Source: Schizonepeta tenuifolia
Taxonomy: Eukaryota; Streptophyta; Magnoliopsida; Lamiales; Lamiaceae
Reading direction: 5' to 3'
DNA: 64,000 nucleotides
Assembly: GCA_029490685.1 (NCBI GenBank)
Contig: CM055957.1
Span: 4,092,001 to 4,156,000 of the forward strand
In this document: in pieces, positions 1 through 12,000 of the stretch
Layout: every line of letters starts with the position of its first letter
How positions within the stretch are numbered: the stretch's first letter is position 1
The notes under the pieces: generated by a model
Told to the model about the DNA's origin: nothing
The model's database searches: none
What the model saw: only the letters and a program-made list of their open reading frames with translations
Program-made: the position numbers and the translations under genes

Positions 1-1471
1 CTTTTGCCGACACGATAGCTTAGTGGACCTGATGTGGAGGGTGAACAAGCCTCGTGTGTGGGTGAGAGACGAAGTGGATAAGGACCTGGAGTCCATTGCT
101 AGGTTGATGGCGAGTTATGGCCCCTTCGAGAAGAGTTACGGCGAGGATTCTCTAGCTGAGGCGGGGTTGAGCCCGTTTGAGCCCCAAAGGATGGTGGATC
201 CTGCGACGGGTGAGACCCCCTAATGCTATTAGGATTATTTCTTTTGCTTATTTGTCATCCTAACCCTTTTCTTGTCGTGCATTTTGCAGTGTTGTTTGGG
301 AAGAAGAAAGGGCCGACGGCTAAGGTCGCAGCTCGAGGGGGCAAAAGACCGAGGTCGTCAGGTCGATCTGCTTCTTCATCTGACCAGGGTCAGCCCGGAG
401 ACCCTTCTACCCAGGGTCAGCAGCTCGGGCTGACAAGGACTTCTGCCACAGACTTTCGCTCTCCTACTGCCAGTCCACCTCGCAAACTATTTAAGCCCGT
501 GGATGTTGTCGACATCTCGGGCGGTGAGATGAGTCCGGCGGTTCCTCCAGTCAAGCTAGAGGATCTTCCTTTTCCCGTGGTTAGGATTCACTGTTTTTGT
601 TGCATAGCCCTTCTGTAGTTTTTGCTTATGTTTACTAACTCCGTTCCTTCTTGCAGAGCATCGGTAGAGTTATGAGATGGCTCGAGAATGGCGTCGAGCA
701 GATGTCGGCTATGCATGAGGACGAGAAGAATCGTTACTCAGATAAGCTGACCTCGACTAGGGCCAGGCTGGAGAGGGCCAAGGACGAGTTGGCCAAGGCC
801 AAGGATGAAGTGAAGACGGTTAAGTCCGAGCTATCTGCTCAGCTCGCGAAGACCGCTGATGCCGAGGCGGAGGCCGAGAAAGCTCGGGACAACATAAAAA
901 GGTTGGAGTCCGAGCTGGGTGCAGCCAGGGACAGGGAGGCCAAATCCGCGGCTGGTCAAGGCGAGGTCTTGCGGGCCATTGCAAAGAGGCTCCTTTTGTC
1001 GAAGCATTTCTCTGGCCTAGCAAATGATCTGGTTGGGCTCATCAACGGGAACTATGCCGTGGATGCTTTGGAGGAGGCGGCCAAGGACTTTCCCGACTTG
1101 GATGTTTCCAAGTACGGGTATGAGCGCCTAGAGGGAGCGGCTCTCCTTCCTCGATACGCCAAAGTGATCCGGGATCACCTCGGCCATCTGCCTGTCCTGG
1201 ACGACCTTGCCAGCTCGTCTACGCTGTTGTTCGTCGAGCAGGTTGCTGCCTGCCTGATAGATCGGGACCCACCCTCGATTCGGTCTTCGATTCTCTTCCT
1301 GACGGAGTCGAAGAAGATGACGAGGAAGAGGAAGTGGAGCAGGAGGTCATGGCTGATGAAGATCCGATCCTTCCCAAGAGTTCCGAGGGTCCAGAGACTT
1401 CTGGGGCTGGGAATTTTGCAGAGGGTCCCCTCTCCGGGCAGCTGCCTTCTCAGGAGGTCGGCGGTTCTTAG
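1..1471 (+). pseudogene. Antisense accessory gene of the Tat element, spliced coiled-coil protein
   Basis: The gene lies opposite to gag-pol. Three coding blocks join in phase through plausible introns: a block ending at 209 (GT at 210), 290-579 (after TTTTGCAG, then GT at 580) and 657 onward (after CTTGCAG). Block 1 leaves one base that block 2 completes, and block 2 ends in phase 0. Block 2 is Ser/Gln/Pro-rich and starts with a basic patch. Block 3 is a long Glu/Lys/Ala heptad-like coiled coil (about 690-960), then a helical globular stretch. Near 1258 the frame shifts and a strongly acidic tail follows in another frame, ending with TAG at 1469-1471. Antisense accessory genes are known in Tat elements such as Grande, and coiled-coil 'putative gypsy-type transposon' proteins are a known plant family. 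Assignment to that family is inference. The 5' end may lie outside the window. Confidence 0.6.
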
Positions 1472-1609
1472 TTTCTCCTGTACTTCTTTTTCTTTTGTAG
1501 TTTTTTTGTATTCGGAACTTGTGAATTTAATGGACAATGTATTTCTCTTTTATTTGTGTGTAAACTTCAGATTCTCTTGATATTTCTTCTTTACGCAAAC
1601 AAATAACTC

Positions 1610-2261
1610 TTATTTCTCAAGATCTGTCTGAACAACGTTCTTTGACTCGTCTATGGATGGAGAAATGTTGCCGAGCTGAGGTGCTTTATAATTCGAAGTG
1701 TGCTCTTTTAAAGTTGAAAGAGTCCGAGCTTGATGATTGGCAGGGGAAGTTTGTTGCGTTCTGCGAGGCGGCTGAGGCGAAGCAGCTTGCTGGTCAGGAG
1801 AATGCTGATGAGCTTCAGGCCAAGCTTCTTTAGGCGGAGGAAGCTTTGGAAGTTGCCCGGGGGTACTAGCTGAGCCTGTTCTCAAGGATTACGAGAAGAT
1901 CGTCGAGGAACATGCTGAATACGAAGACATCATCCATCGCAAGGTTGGTATCACTATATCCGAGGCGGAATTGCAGACTAAGGAGCTGTTAGAGCAGTAT
2001 CTCGGTATAAAAGAAGCATGCGGTCCTGAGTCTTGGGAACTTCAGGGGGCTTATGAGAAGCTCGAAGAGTGTGCGAAAATGTATAAGTCCGTGCTGTCCC
2101 GCCGTCCGAAGCTACGCGCGTTTCTGGCCAGGTGTGTTGGTGAGTCTGCTCCGTCTTCTTCTCAGAGGCATCAGCTTCAGGTCGGCTCGAGCCGCGGTGG
2201 CCGGGTTGTAGGGCGTAGCTCGGCTGTACTGCGAGGTCGGAGTTCTTCCTCTGGGAGATGA
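1610..2261 (+). pseudogene. Second coiled-coil segment of the antisense accessory gene, degenerate
   Basis: This follows the acidic-tail stop by about 140 bases. A frame rich in Glu, Leu, Lys and Ala runs to a stop at 1831-1833 where a Gln codon is expected. It then continues in shifted frames to a clean 96-codon stretch at 1971-2261 (start MQTKELLEQYLG). That stretch ends in a Ser/Arg/Gly-rich basic tail and TGA. It may be the C-terminal half of the same accessory protein or a duplicated, diverged copy; the sequence does not decide which. Function is unknown. Confidence 0.45.
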
Positions 2262-2980
2262 CGTAGTCGTGGTCGGGAACGGGGCCGGATTTCCATTGAT
2301 GACATCATAGGACCTACTCCTTTCGTAGAGAAATGGCTTAGCTTCAGTATGCCAGACCCTCCTACGTAGATTAGCTCGGTTTTCCTGTAATTATTATATA
2401 TACAATGATATAATTTGTGAGAAATGAAGAAATATATTTTATTTTTGAATTTCCTGCTTTTGGGAAGGATGCTTCCCTGGTTTATTTTTGCCTTTTTGAG
2501 GGAGTCGAACTCGGACCTCTTTGTGTGGACAAGGGAACCATGGTTCAGACCTCGTAGTGCGATTCACCTGGGATAACTTGGTTCCGACCCCAGTTGAAAA
2601 ATTTTTTATCCGTGATGAGGGAGTTTGACTCAGACCTCGTGGGATCTTCCTATTGGAGGGACACGAGCTCGGACCTCGAAAAGGGTTTCCTTTGCGCAAT
2701 TTTTAGGATAGACCTACCCCATGTCGGGTCGTTATCGACCACGGAAGGGAACCTTAGTTCGTCCTTATAGGGGGATTTTGGTTTCGTGGATACTTCGTAT
2801 AAGCAAATCAAGAGACACAAGAATATGCAAGGTGAAAAGAAAAACTTTATTAACGAAAGAAAGACCAAAACGAAAAAAGAAAAGGTTTTGACGAACTCGA
2901 CAAAAAAAAAAAAAAAAACGAAGACAAACTAAAAAGAAAACCAGAAAAGCTTAAGACTCTATATGCAAGACTTTGCTGCT
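2262..2980. other. Non-coding spacer of the Tat element between accessory gene and pol
   Basis: No frame of interest on either strand. Between 2500 and 2690 a short motif close to CTCGGACCTCG recurs at irregular spacing, mostly after a GGGAGT-like lead. The 2820-2950 part is very A-rich, with a run of about 17 A at 2904-2920. The repeats look like decayed short tandem repeats, common in the long 3' spacers of Tat elements. Confidence 0.5.
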
Positions 2981-2984
2981 TATA

Positions 2985-4424
2985 CGAAGAATCTCTTTAA
3001 GTGGGTGATGTGCCACGTTCTAGGTATCATGCCGCCCGAAAGGTAGGCGATCTTGTAGGCTCCTTTGCCGAGAACTTCGTGCACTTTGTAGGGCCCTTCC
3101 CATGTGGCTTCAAGTTTGCCGAGCTTCTCTGCCTAACTTACCTCGTTGTTTCTAAGCACAAGATCGCCGACCTGGAACTGCTGGGGTTTGACCCTTCGGT
3201 TGTAATACCGGGCCATCTGCTACTTATACCAAGCTTCTTTTATGTTGGCTAGCTTCCGTTTTTCCTCAAATAAGTGCAGGTCGGCTCGGCGTTGTTCTTC
3301 ATTAACTTCAGCTGAGAAATTGATGGTGCGGGGGCTCGGTGCTCCGATCTCGACGGGTATGACCGCTTCTGACCCGTATACTAAACTGTACGGGGTTTCT
3401 TCCGTTGAAGTTCTGGGTGTAGTCCGATATGACCACAGGACGTTGTGGAGGTTGTCGACCCATTCAGTTTTTTGCTTCTCTAGGCGGGCCTTGAGTCCGT
3501 TCACTATTGTCCTGTTGGTGACTTCGGTCTGGCCGTTAGCTCGAGGTCGGTGGACCGAGGTGAAGTTTTGTTGGATATTAAGTCCTTCACACCATTTTCG
3601 GAATACTCCGCTCGTAAATTGCGTCCCATTGTCCGAGACGAGGATCCGTGGTACTCCGAATCGGCACACAATGTTCTTCCAGACGAACTCGAGGGCTTTC
3701 TCGCTCGTGACTTTTGTGGAAGGTTCGGCTTCAACCCACTTGATAAAGTAGTCAATTGCAACTATTAGAAATCGTTTTTGTTTAGGGGCCGGGTAGAAGG
3801 GTCCTACGATGTCAATGCCCCACTGCGTAAATGGCAACGGACTCTGCATGGTGGAGAGGTCGGTCTAGGGTAGCCTCGTCACCTTGGCGTGTAGCTGGCA
3901 TTTTAGGCATTTTTTTTCACGAATTCTTCCGCATCTTTTGCCATTGTTGGCCAATAGTATCCCCATCGCATGATCTTCTGAGCTAGCATCCGAGCTCCAA
4001 TGTGGCTTCCGCACGATCCCGTGTGTACTTCATTTAATACGTAGTCTGCTTCCTTTGGCCCGATACATTTTAGGAGAGGCTGTAAATATGATTTTCGATA
4101 AAGGATTCCTCCTTCGAGGATGTACTGCGTGGATCTAGCCACAATTTTTCTAGCCTCCGCCTTGTCCTCGGGCGTTTCCCCGCTCTCTAGACATCTTCTG
4201 AGAGGGGTCATCCAGTTCGGATCGTCATCTACAATTACATTGATTTCTGCCTCTTCTATACTCCGGTCCCAGACTTTTTCTACTAGTGTGGAGCTAGTTG
4301 GGGAGTTTGCCAGTTTGCTTGGAATGCGAATTATTCTGAAGAACGGAAAGGATTGTTCTAGGAGCTTGACTTTCTCCAGGTATTTCTTCAACCTCTCACT
4401 TTTCGCCTCATATTTTCCCAGCAC
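2985..4424 (-). pseudogene. Tat element integrase, broken
   Basis: The zinc-binding N-terminal region is in the frame 4424-3903, with HTGSCGSHIGARM followed by the WGYYWPTM block. Two stops separate it from the catalytic core (3849-3220). The core shows the first Asp in WGIDIVGPF, the second in SDNGTQFTS and the Glu region in ANGQTEVTNRTI, the D,D,E triad of retroviral-type integrases. After a stop at the end of that frame the C-terminal region continues to about 2985, with the GPF-type motif (WEGPYKV) and the usual ending WHITHLKRFF. No chromodomain follows, as expected for Tat rather than chromoviruses. Integrase would insert the cDNA into the genome; this copy cannot be translated in one piece. 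Confidence 0.88.
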
Positions 4425-4432
4425 GTGGTTGA

Positions 4433-5308
4433 CTACGACTTGGGAATCACAGTGGGCTTGGATAGTTCGTACCTGGAGAGACGCAGTCCGGCGATAAGGG
4501 CTTCATATTCCACTTCGTTGTTCGTGGTTGAGAACTTGAATCGCAGTGAGTATTTCAATTCCCTTTTCTCCGGGCTGATGAGGAGTATGCCAGCTCTGCT
4601 TCCTTTCTTTCCCGAAGCCCCGTCTACGTACATCTCCCAGCAGTCTGGGGGTTCTTTCTCAGGGATTTCTTGGAGTTCGGCTTTGGCTTTGAGCTTTTTT
4701 GGCTCGTCGATGTTCTTATATTGAGCTTCTACGAGGAAGTCTGCCAGAGCTTGCCCTTTTATAGCTCGGCGGGGGCCGAACGATATGGAGTGCTCTCCTA
4801 ACTCGATTGCCCATTTCGCGATTCTTCCTGAGGCTTCCGGCTTAGTGAGGACTTGCCGGAGTGGTAGGTCAGTTAAGACTTGTATTGAATGGGCTTGGAA
4901 GTAGGGTTTCAGGCACCGGGTTGCATTTACCAGGGCTAGGGCGACCTTCTCCAGAGGTTGGTACCTTGTCTCCGGATCTTTTAGAACCCTGCTGACGAAG
5001 TACACAGGTAATTGTCGGTCTTCTTCGTCTCGGACCAACACTGCACTTATTGCTTCATCCGCTGCTGCGAGGTATACGGAAAGAGTTTCTTCCTTTTTGG
5101 GGTCTGACAAAGTTGGTAGGTCATCGAGGTAGCGCTTGAGCTCCTCAAAGGCTAGCTCGTGCTCTGGTCCCCACCCAAATACCGGTGCCTTTTTTAGAAT
5201 CTTGAAGAACGGGAGCTGTTTCTCGGCAGCCTTGGAGAGGAAACGGCTTAGTGCGGTTATGCAGCCTGTCAACCTATGCACGTGGCGAATAGTTCTGGGT
5301 ACCTTCAT
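4433..5308 (-). pseudogene. Tat element RT connection and dual RNase H region
   Basis: An open frame of 291 codons. Residues about 75-145 are the ordinary retroelement RNase H (LSVYLAAADEAISAVL, then the YQPLEK block). A second RNase H begins near residue 224 (MYVDGASGKKGSRAGILL) and contains TTNNEVEYEALIAGLRL, the signature of the archaeal-type RNase H known from the plant Tat clade. The pair of RNase H domains is the strongest lineage marker in this element. The first would remove the RNA strand from the RNA-DNA hybrid. The frame is separated from the RT frame by one stop near 5309-5311 and from integrase by stops near 4430. Confidence 0.85.
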
Positions 5309-5311
5309 TTC

Positions 5312-6208
5312 CTACACGGCTCTGACTTTCAGCGGGTTGGCTTTGAGACCTTCCGGCGAGATCCAGCACCCTAAGAATTTTCCAGATCGCACGTTAAAAG
5401 TGCACTTCTTTGGGTTCAACTTGAGGTTTGCTTGCCTGAGTACGTCAAGTGTCGTTCGTAGGTCCCCAACTGCTAAAGCCTTTTCCTTACTTTTGACGAC
5501 AATGTCGTCTACGTATACTTCGACAATCTTGCCGATGTGATTTCGGAAGAGGAAGTCGACCATTCGCGGGTACGTCGCTTCGGGGTTCTTTAACCCAAAG
5601 GGCATGTATTTGAATGTGAAGACACCGAAGCTTGTGGCGAAAGCTGTCATGATCGCATCTCCTTCATCCATTAGAACTTGATAGTACCCTTTGTAGAGAT
5701 CAAGAAAGCAGAAAACCTCGTATCCCACTAAGGATTCAATCTTCTCGTCAATGTTGGGGAGTGGATAGCAGTCCTTCGGGCAAGCTTTATTGAGGTCCGT
5801 GTAATCCACACACATCCTTCATTCCCCTCCTTCTGCTTTCTTTACTACTACCGGATTAGATAGCCAAACTGGGTATTTGACCTCGAACAGGAGTCCTACT
5901 TTCAACCATTGTTGCACCTCTTTGTAGATGACTTGGTTCCGTTCGGCAGCAAATGTTCTCCTTTTCTGCTTGACCGGGGTGGAGTCATGGCTGATGTTGA
6001 GTTTGTGCGTAATGATATCTGATGATACCCCTGTCATGTCTGCGGGCGACCATGCGAAGACGTCCTGATATTCCCTAAGGAGCTGGATTACCTGCAGGCG
6101 GGTTTGGGGTCCCCCTGCAAAACCGACCTTGACGACTTTTGTAGGGTCTGTTTCGGACAAGGGGACCTCTTCCGCCGAGGTGTCTAAGATCGACGTCGTT
6201 TCTTCCAA
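5312..6208 (-). pseudogene. Tat element reverse transcriptase, broken by a nonsense codon
   Basis: Two frames in line are separated by a stop at about 5816-5818. The upstream one (6208-5819) ends in the RT N-terminal block with SNPVVVKKA. The downstream one (5815-5312) has VDYTDLNKACPKDCYPLP, the FLDLYKGYYQ block, FGLKNPEATY and the catalytic YVDDIVVKSK at residues 101-110. This enzyme copies element RNA into DNA in the virus-like particle. Catalytic residues are intact, so the stop is probably a recent inactivating change. Confidence 0.9.
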
Positions 6209-6229
6209 CTCCCTGGGATACTTTGATTG

Positions 6230-7309
6230 CTATGCTTGCGGTTGGCCTCGGAGAGCAATCTGCATGCATTCCTTAGCCTTCTTCTGGTCGGCTCGGACAG
6301 TCAGGATCCCGCCCGAGGTTGTGATCTTTAGTAACAAGTGATAGGGCGAGATAATGGCTCTAACTGCGTTCAGCCAATCCCGACCTAGTATGATGTTGTA
6401 GGGGGAGTCCGCTTTGACCACGTAGAACTGGATTAGCTTGTTGATGTTGGTTGGCGGGCTACCAATGGCAACATCAAGCACAATGATCCCTTCGGGTCGT
6501 GTCTCATGCTGCATAAAGCTCTTAAGAGGCAGGGGCGTGGCGTTAACCCGAGCTGGGTCAAGTCCCATCCTATCCAGGCAATGTTGGAAGATGATACTTA
6601 CACTGGCCCCATCATCGATAAATACGCAGTGGACCATCTTATTGGCCACTCCAATTTGTATCACCAGGACGTCATTATGGGGCGTAGCCGTAGGTACGGG
6701 ATCATCCTCGGAGAATGTCACGGTTTCATTTTTCTTGAACCTCTTTTTTATTTGTTCCTCAGCTGGCAGAACTGGCGGCCTACGGGCTTCTGTCCTCAGC
6801 TTGGTTCTCGTTATGCCTGGGGGCAGCCCGGAGATGGTTGATACCACCCCGTCGTATTGTGGTACGCCGCACTGAGGGTCGTTATTCTCCTCGTCGTGAT
6901 TGCTCTTAGCTCGCTTATTGCCCGGAGCACAGCGACCTTGTCCTCCTTTTTGCTTCCCCCTTTTGCTTTTCCTTCCTTCGGCTTCGTATTTCTTTAAGGC
7001 GCCCTCCTGGGCTAACCTCTCTATCTCTTCCGCAAGGTCGCGGCAGTCCTTCATGTGGTTTCCGTGGTCGTCATGGAAGGAGCATTGTTTATTTCTATCT
7101 CGAGGTTTAGGTCCCGACATAGGACGTGGTTTGGTCAACCAGTCCGCGTGAAGAGCGAAGATCTCAGCATTTGTTTTTACAAAAGGAAGACGCTGAGATC
7201 GCTCCGGTCCTATCCGAGGTCCGAGCCGGGACTGGATGGGTCCTCGCTGAAGACGTTCGTGAGCACTCCTCCGTTCACGATCATTCCGACCTCGATCAAC
7301 TTCAGTCAT
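6230..7309 (-). pseudogene. Tat element gag C-terminus and aspartic protease
   Basis: An open frame of 359 codons. Residues 76-89 hold the Cys/His motif CSFHDDHGNHMKDC typical of Tat gag C-termini. After a basic linker the protease appears with FIDDGASVSIIF near residue 230 (active-site Asp-Asp-Gly-Ala-Ser, where most families have Asp-Thr/Ser-Gly) and the flap-side motif IILGRDWL at 306-313. The protease would cut the polyprotein. The frame is continuous, but gag upstream and RT downstream lie across stops. Confidence 0.85.
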
Positions 7310-8559
7310 CTTTTTCTCGGTCTCTTCAGGCCTGAAGAGGTCTCATTTCAATCGGTCTGCGTCTTGGCCATCCGGGAACTGGTATACAATCCTCCACATA
7401 TCCTGAGTTGTCTCGGGTTTCTATTTAGCGAGCTTCTGGTTCAGGGACCCAGCGGCAACCCCATTCCGGAAAGCCGAGATGAGGAAGACGTCGTCGATTT
7501 TATCGACTTTCAGGCTTTCTTGCATGAATCTGGAGGCGTACTCCCTTATAGGCTCTTTATCCTTTTGCTTTACCGATAAGAGATAGGCTGTGTCCCGGCG
7601 TGCCTAGACCTTTATATGGAATCTTTGTTTAAAGATTTCTTCGAGGTAGGCCCAGGACCCTACACTGCCGGTCGGCAGGTTGTCAAACCAAGCTCGGGCA
7701 TAATCGACCAGCATCTCGGGGAACAGCTTGCACATGTGTTCCTCTTTAAGGCCCTGGTTGTGCATGTTGTACCTGAAACGCGTCAAAAAATTGAGGGGGT
7801 CCTCCAACCCATTGTAGGGTGGTATGTTCGGCAACTTATATACCGTAGGGAGCTTGGCATCAAGCAGCTCGTTAGTGAACGGGCTGACAAGTCAGGCCGG
7901 TCTTCCTTCATGTCGGTGTCGATCTCCCTGGGGACTGTGACTCCTGCAATAACTCGGGCTTCGGCACCTACTGGGGCTCCGATGCCGCCTTGGCAGGTGG
8001 TGTCGCCTGGGACTACGTCGGGGACTAGGACTCCGGCGTCGAACTGGACTCCGTCGGGTGTCGTGCTTTTCCTCGGCCCTGACCCCTGCATCTTGGTGTA
8101 GTGAGAAGTTTTAGATAGGGATTTCCGCGTGGAACTCTCCTTGGTCTCGGGTATTGGGGACATCTGAGCTGTCGTGAGGAAGCGTTTGAAACCCTCCTTG
8201 TTTGCTCTAGCGAATGCAGTTGCAGCATAGGCAGTAGCGAGATCGAAGTAACCGAGGAAATCCTCTCCCTCCTTCGACTCGGGTTTCTCTTGTTCGGATT
8301 CGTCATTTATTTCCTCGACAAACCCTTCTGGGGTCTCGTTCGTGTTGAAGGATCGTCCGTTATGTGTCCTCCGATGCCGGTTTTTCGGTGGATCTTTCTT
8401 GGGGATGTTTTCTAGCCCGGGAATCCCTTCGTATGGATCCGAGCTGCCTTTCTGGCGATTATCCCTGTTTGAGGGGTGGCTTTCCCCTTCGTCGGGATTC
8501 CCGTATCGGCTTTGGGCCTCCCGCTCTCTTGCCATCGCGCTTTGTGATCGCGTATTCAT
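7310..8559 (-). pseudogene. Tat element gag, frameshifted
   Basis: The first frame starts at 8559 (MNTRSQSAMARER) and runs through a charged, low-complexity N-terminal part. Around 7890 homology moves to another frame with LPNIPPYNGLEDPLNFL and then DYARAWFDNLPTGSVGSW, the conserved core of plant gypsy gag (retrotransposon gag domain). A stop at about 7604-7606 and more stops towards 7310 follow. Gag forms the particle that holds RNA and enzymes. At least one frameshift and several stops are needed to explain the present sequence. Confidence 0.85.
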
Positions 8560-8606
8560 CGTTAATCAGCTACAAAAGAAACCGTCGATCTGAACACAAA
8601 GAGATA

Positions 8607-8626
8607 TTTCCCACAGACGGCGCCAA
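8607..8626 (-). promoter_or_regulatory. Primer-binding site of the Tat element
   Basis: Read on the minus strand, TTGGCGCCGTCTGTGGGAA stands directly inside the 5' LTR. It is the standard tRNA primer site of plant Tat elements, and its position fixes the inner edge of the LTR. Confidence 0.88.
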
Positions 8627-9030
8627 TGATAAATCTAAGGTTTGCAAGAGTAGCTAAAAATAACAATAATACGCGGACACAAGTATTTACGTGGTTCGAT
8701 CAATGAGATCTACGTCCACGGGAGAGAGTATCTAGCTTTTATTATATTTGAGAGTACAATGAATGCTTGATCGTCTAATCTATCAACTATATATAGGCCT
8801 TGAATCGAGCCCTAATCCTCCTAGGAGTCCTTATACATATCCTGTTTCTTTGTACATATCCAAATCTCCTTCATAATTGGATTCCTTCTCCTTCAAGTTA
8901 GGGCTTCATTACTTGGTCTTCAAGACAGATAGTGGTTTCGTCTGGGCCGAGCTCTGTGGGTCGAGTCTTAATAAATAGGCTCAATTAGATTGGGCCTTAG
9001 GTCAGGCCCAAGATGAGGCCGGTCCTATCA
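8627..9030 (-). repeat. 5' LTR of the Tat element, 404 bp
   Basis: The LTR begins TGATAAATC and ends CTATCA on the plus strand, so both ends fit the TG...CA rule. The adjoining primer-binding site shows that this is the 5' LTR of a minus-strand element. A TATA-like CTATATATAG lies at 8787-8796. The partner LTR is outside the window, so age and TSD cannot be estimated. Confidence 0.85.
8787..8796 (-). promoter_or_regulatory. TATA-like box in the Tat 5' LTR
   Basis: CTATATATAG is near-palindromic and lies about 160 bp from the inner LTR edge, a usual place for the promoter of a short plant LTR. Direction is taken from the element; promoter activity is inference. Confidence 0.45.
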
Positions 9031-12000
9031 CGGTGTGTATGAACGACCAAACTCCTTTGGAATGTGAAGGGGAAACCATCAACTAAACATACCATTTCGG
9101 TCACAAATCAACCCGAGATGTAACCAAATACTAACTCAATTGATTTAAGAATGTGAAACCAACAAATAAAACTTATCTTAACAATGAATTATGCTCAGGA
9201 ATAGGAGAATAGGGTTTGAAAGAGATAACGAATATGAACATGCTTCCAAATCAAAACTCATCAAGAAATGAGCATAAATAATTTACAACGGTTTCACAAA
9301 ATAATAGGAAGTATCTCGATTCCAAATTATGCAGACATGAAAGTTAAACAGGAATTAGGAGTTTGTTTCGAGCACACGGTTCATTTGTAGCATTACCATA
9401 TTAGAGTTTTAAAAAAAAGTAACTTGTTAAAAGGTTAACATGCAGCGAAGACATCATTTGCTCATGACAACTACATGTATGAAGACATGTAATTGTCGAC
9501 TCAACTTTTATAGATAACACACCACCAAGAAACACCCTCACCATCTTCATCCAAAACTAACCTGCACGTTTAGAAATACATGCAGGGCTGAGTAAGTGAG
9601 CACATTGCCAACAAAAAACATTCTCAAAACTTTCTCTTACAGCTATATAATTGAAATTTGCCTCTCTTGTTGCATCACAAGGGTTAGATATATAATTAAT
9701 TGCTTTAAAAGAATTTTCCACTTGTGACAGCCACAAAAACATTTTTTTTTTGTTTTGTAAATCGCCTGCGCAGGCTAAGCTTATATCTTAGGTATGGATC
9801 AATCAACAGCTTATCTTTCTGTGGTGTCGAGAAGTAGGCCTCCTCCTCGAACACCGTGACCGGCCCAACCGAAGCAAGGCTCACAGTCACCTTAACTAAT
9901 GCATGCATTGTGCCGTATCTTACAGGACCTTTATCCCGTGCGTCCATAGGACTTGTAATAACATTAACACGTAGATGATTGCATACCAAAACATTTAGAT
10001 CATTTAGGCAAGTCAATCAATTGGAAAAGCGCACGTAATACGTAAATAGTACACGCATTCATCATTTGATTTTAGTTCAGAAAGCCCATCTGTTCTCCAA
10101 AGATCTAGCTAGGCGGCTTACTCTTTTTGTCCTCGCTACTTTTCCGTCCCGCTTGGTCCTTTACAATTTAACATCGAATAAGGACAAGACTCTGGTCGCG
10201 TAAGACGTAAAGTAGATTTTGGGCTCGGCTGAAGGACTTATACATGACTCGTGTCTTTTCTATATTATTCTAACTTTTCTAAGTCGACATCTTTTCTCGA
10301 CTTTCTCATTCTCGGTTTATCTACTCTACTTGGTTACTAGATAAACTTTGTCTCACTTTCTCGTTTGTAGAAATAACATTACTTTAGTTCTTTCCGCTAA
10401 ATGAAAGAATACTATTTATCTCGACTATACTTCTCAAGTTCTTGATTCTTAATTCTTAACTATCGTCATTTCAAATCATTCATGTCATAAACGAGCATTT
10501 ACAACATATAACAATTTATTTCACAATGAATTAAAAAAAAACATTTCACTTAAGCACATAATCTAATCAAACATAATGAATTCAAACATGATTTTTATTT
10601 CAAATACAATCAACAGTTAACTCGACACTGCTCGACTTTATTCTTCGAATAATGTTAACTTCGGAAAATAATAAAGATAATCTCATCTACTTTTACTAAT
10701 TAAATTCAAATAATAAGATATTTGAATTCAAAACTCAACTTCTATTTAATATTTCTCGATTTAAAATACGTCATTAGTTCTCAAAAGACGACGGTATACT
10801 CGTATATATACTCTCGTCTTAATAATTTAACTTCCAATAATATACTTTCTTCCTTTTTCTTAATTAAACTCTCGTTTTCTATATTAAATAGAAATTCGAC
10901 TTTGTACTTATAACTCAATGCTTAATAACTTCGTCGTCTTATCTCGATTTTAAAATATTTGAAAAGCGTACTTGATTATTTTTACTCAAACATCATTATT
11001 ACATCATTCAATACTCGACATCATCAAGAAACGATCATTCAAGCATTCACAACTTATTAAACTCGATTTTCACATTTTTAGTAATTAATATTCATTCAAT
11101 CTCAACTCATAACTTTATTTTATTTAAGCTATTTCTTCATAGCATTATTTAATCGTTCAAGTATTAACTTAAATCTCGATCTCATATTTACTACTTCTTA
11201 TTTCATTAACTTATTTATTTCTATTTTTATTATTTTATTCTAAAACTCTTTGATTAAGTTTATAATCAAAACAAGTAAACAAACTCGATCTCGAATAAAT
11301 TATTCCTTAAGCTCTACTTCTTAAAATATTTTTCTCCTTACAAGAAAATTTATCTCTCTTTATTTTAATTACTCTTTACTTCTTATTCGATTGAACGAAC
11401 TTAATCTCGATTAACTCATCTTTAAATTTTTCATACTTGACTTTTAATCTCATCTTCTTGGTTCTAAATTTCTTTTTATTTCTCAACTAATATCATTTTA
11501 TTTTCCTCCAATATTAAACTCATATATTTGCTTCTCTAATTAATTATATCTTTAACAAAGAAATACTTTTTTTTTGTTTTACTCAATTTATATCACTATT
11601 AATAAATTATCTATTCTCATTTTATTTCTATTTTATTTTATTATTTTATTTTTTGATTTTCTTATTATTTTATTAATTTTCAAAAATTAATTAATTTTAT
11701 AATTAATTTAATGCATCTTCAAATCTTCATGTTCTTCACCAAGAACACCAAGAACATACACTCATATATTCATATTTTCACCAAGAACATCTAGAACACA
11801 CAGTAACTCTTCAAACTCATTTCCATCGATTTTTACACTTTTATAGCTAAAATTCCATTTTCTTCATCTCTTAATTTCTCCTTAAACATCTAATACTCAA
11901 ATATCATCATAAACACATCTATATCATCAATATCATCAAAATCATCAAAAATCATCAAAAATCATAATTCTTCCTCATGCATATATATTTCGATTTTCTC

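Larger units (their letters stand above)
1..9030 (-). mobile_element. Tat-lineage Ty3/gypsy LTR retrotransposon, partial and decayed
   Basis: Reading right to left, the order is 5' LTR (8627-9030), primer-binding site, gag, protease, reverse transcriptase, two RNase H domains, integrase, and then a 3' region with an antisense gene. The order PR-RT-RH-INT is that of Ty3/gypsy. Two features point to the plant Tat clade (Tat/Ogre/Retand): the second, archaeal-like RNase H, and an extra gene antisense to pol. No second LTR is seen in bases 1-3000, so the element continues past the left edge. Every coding segment has stops or frameshifts, so it cannot move by itself. The TSD cannot be tested because one end is missing. 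Confidence 0.9.

Noticed and set aside
3242..3768. Plus-strand frames over the Tat integrase
   Set aside because: Shadows of the minus-strand integrase, which shows the full catalytic motif set.
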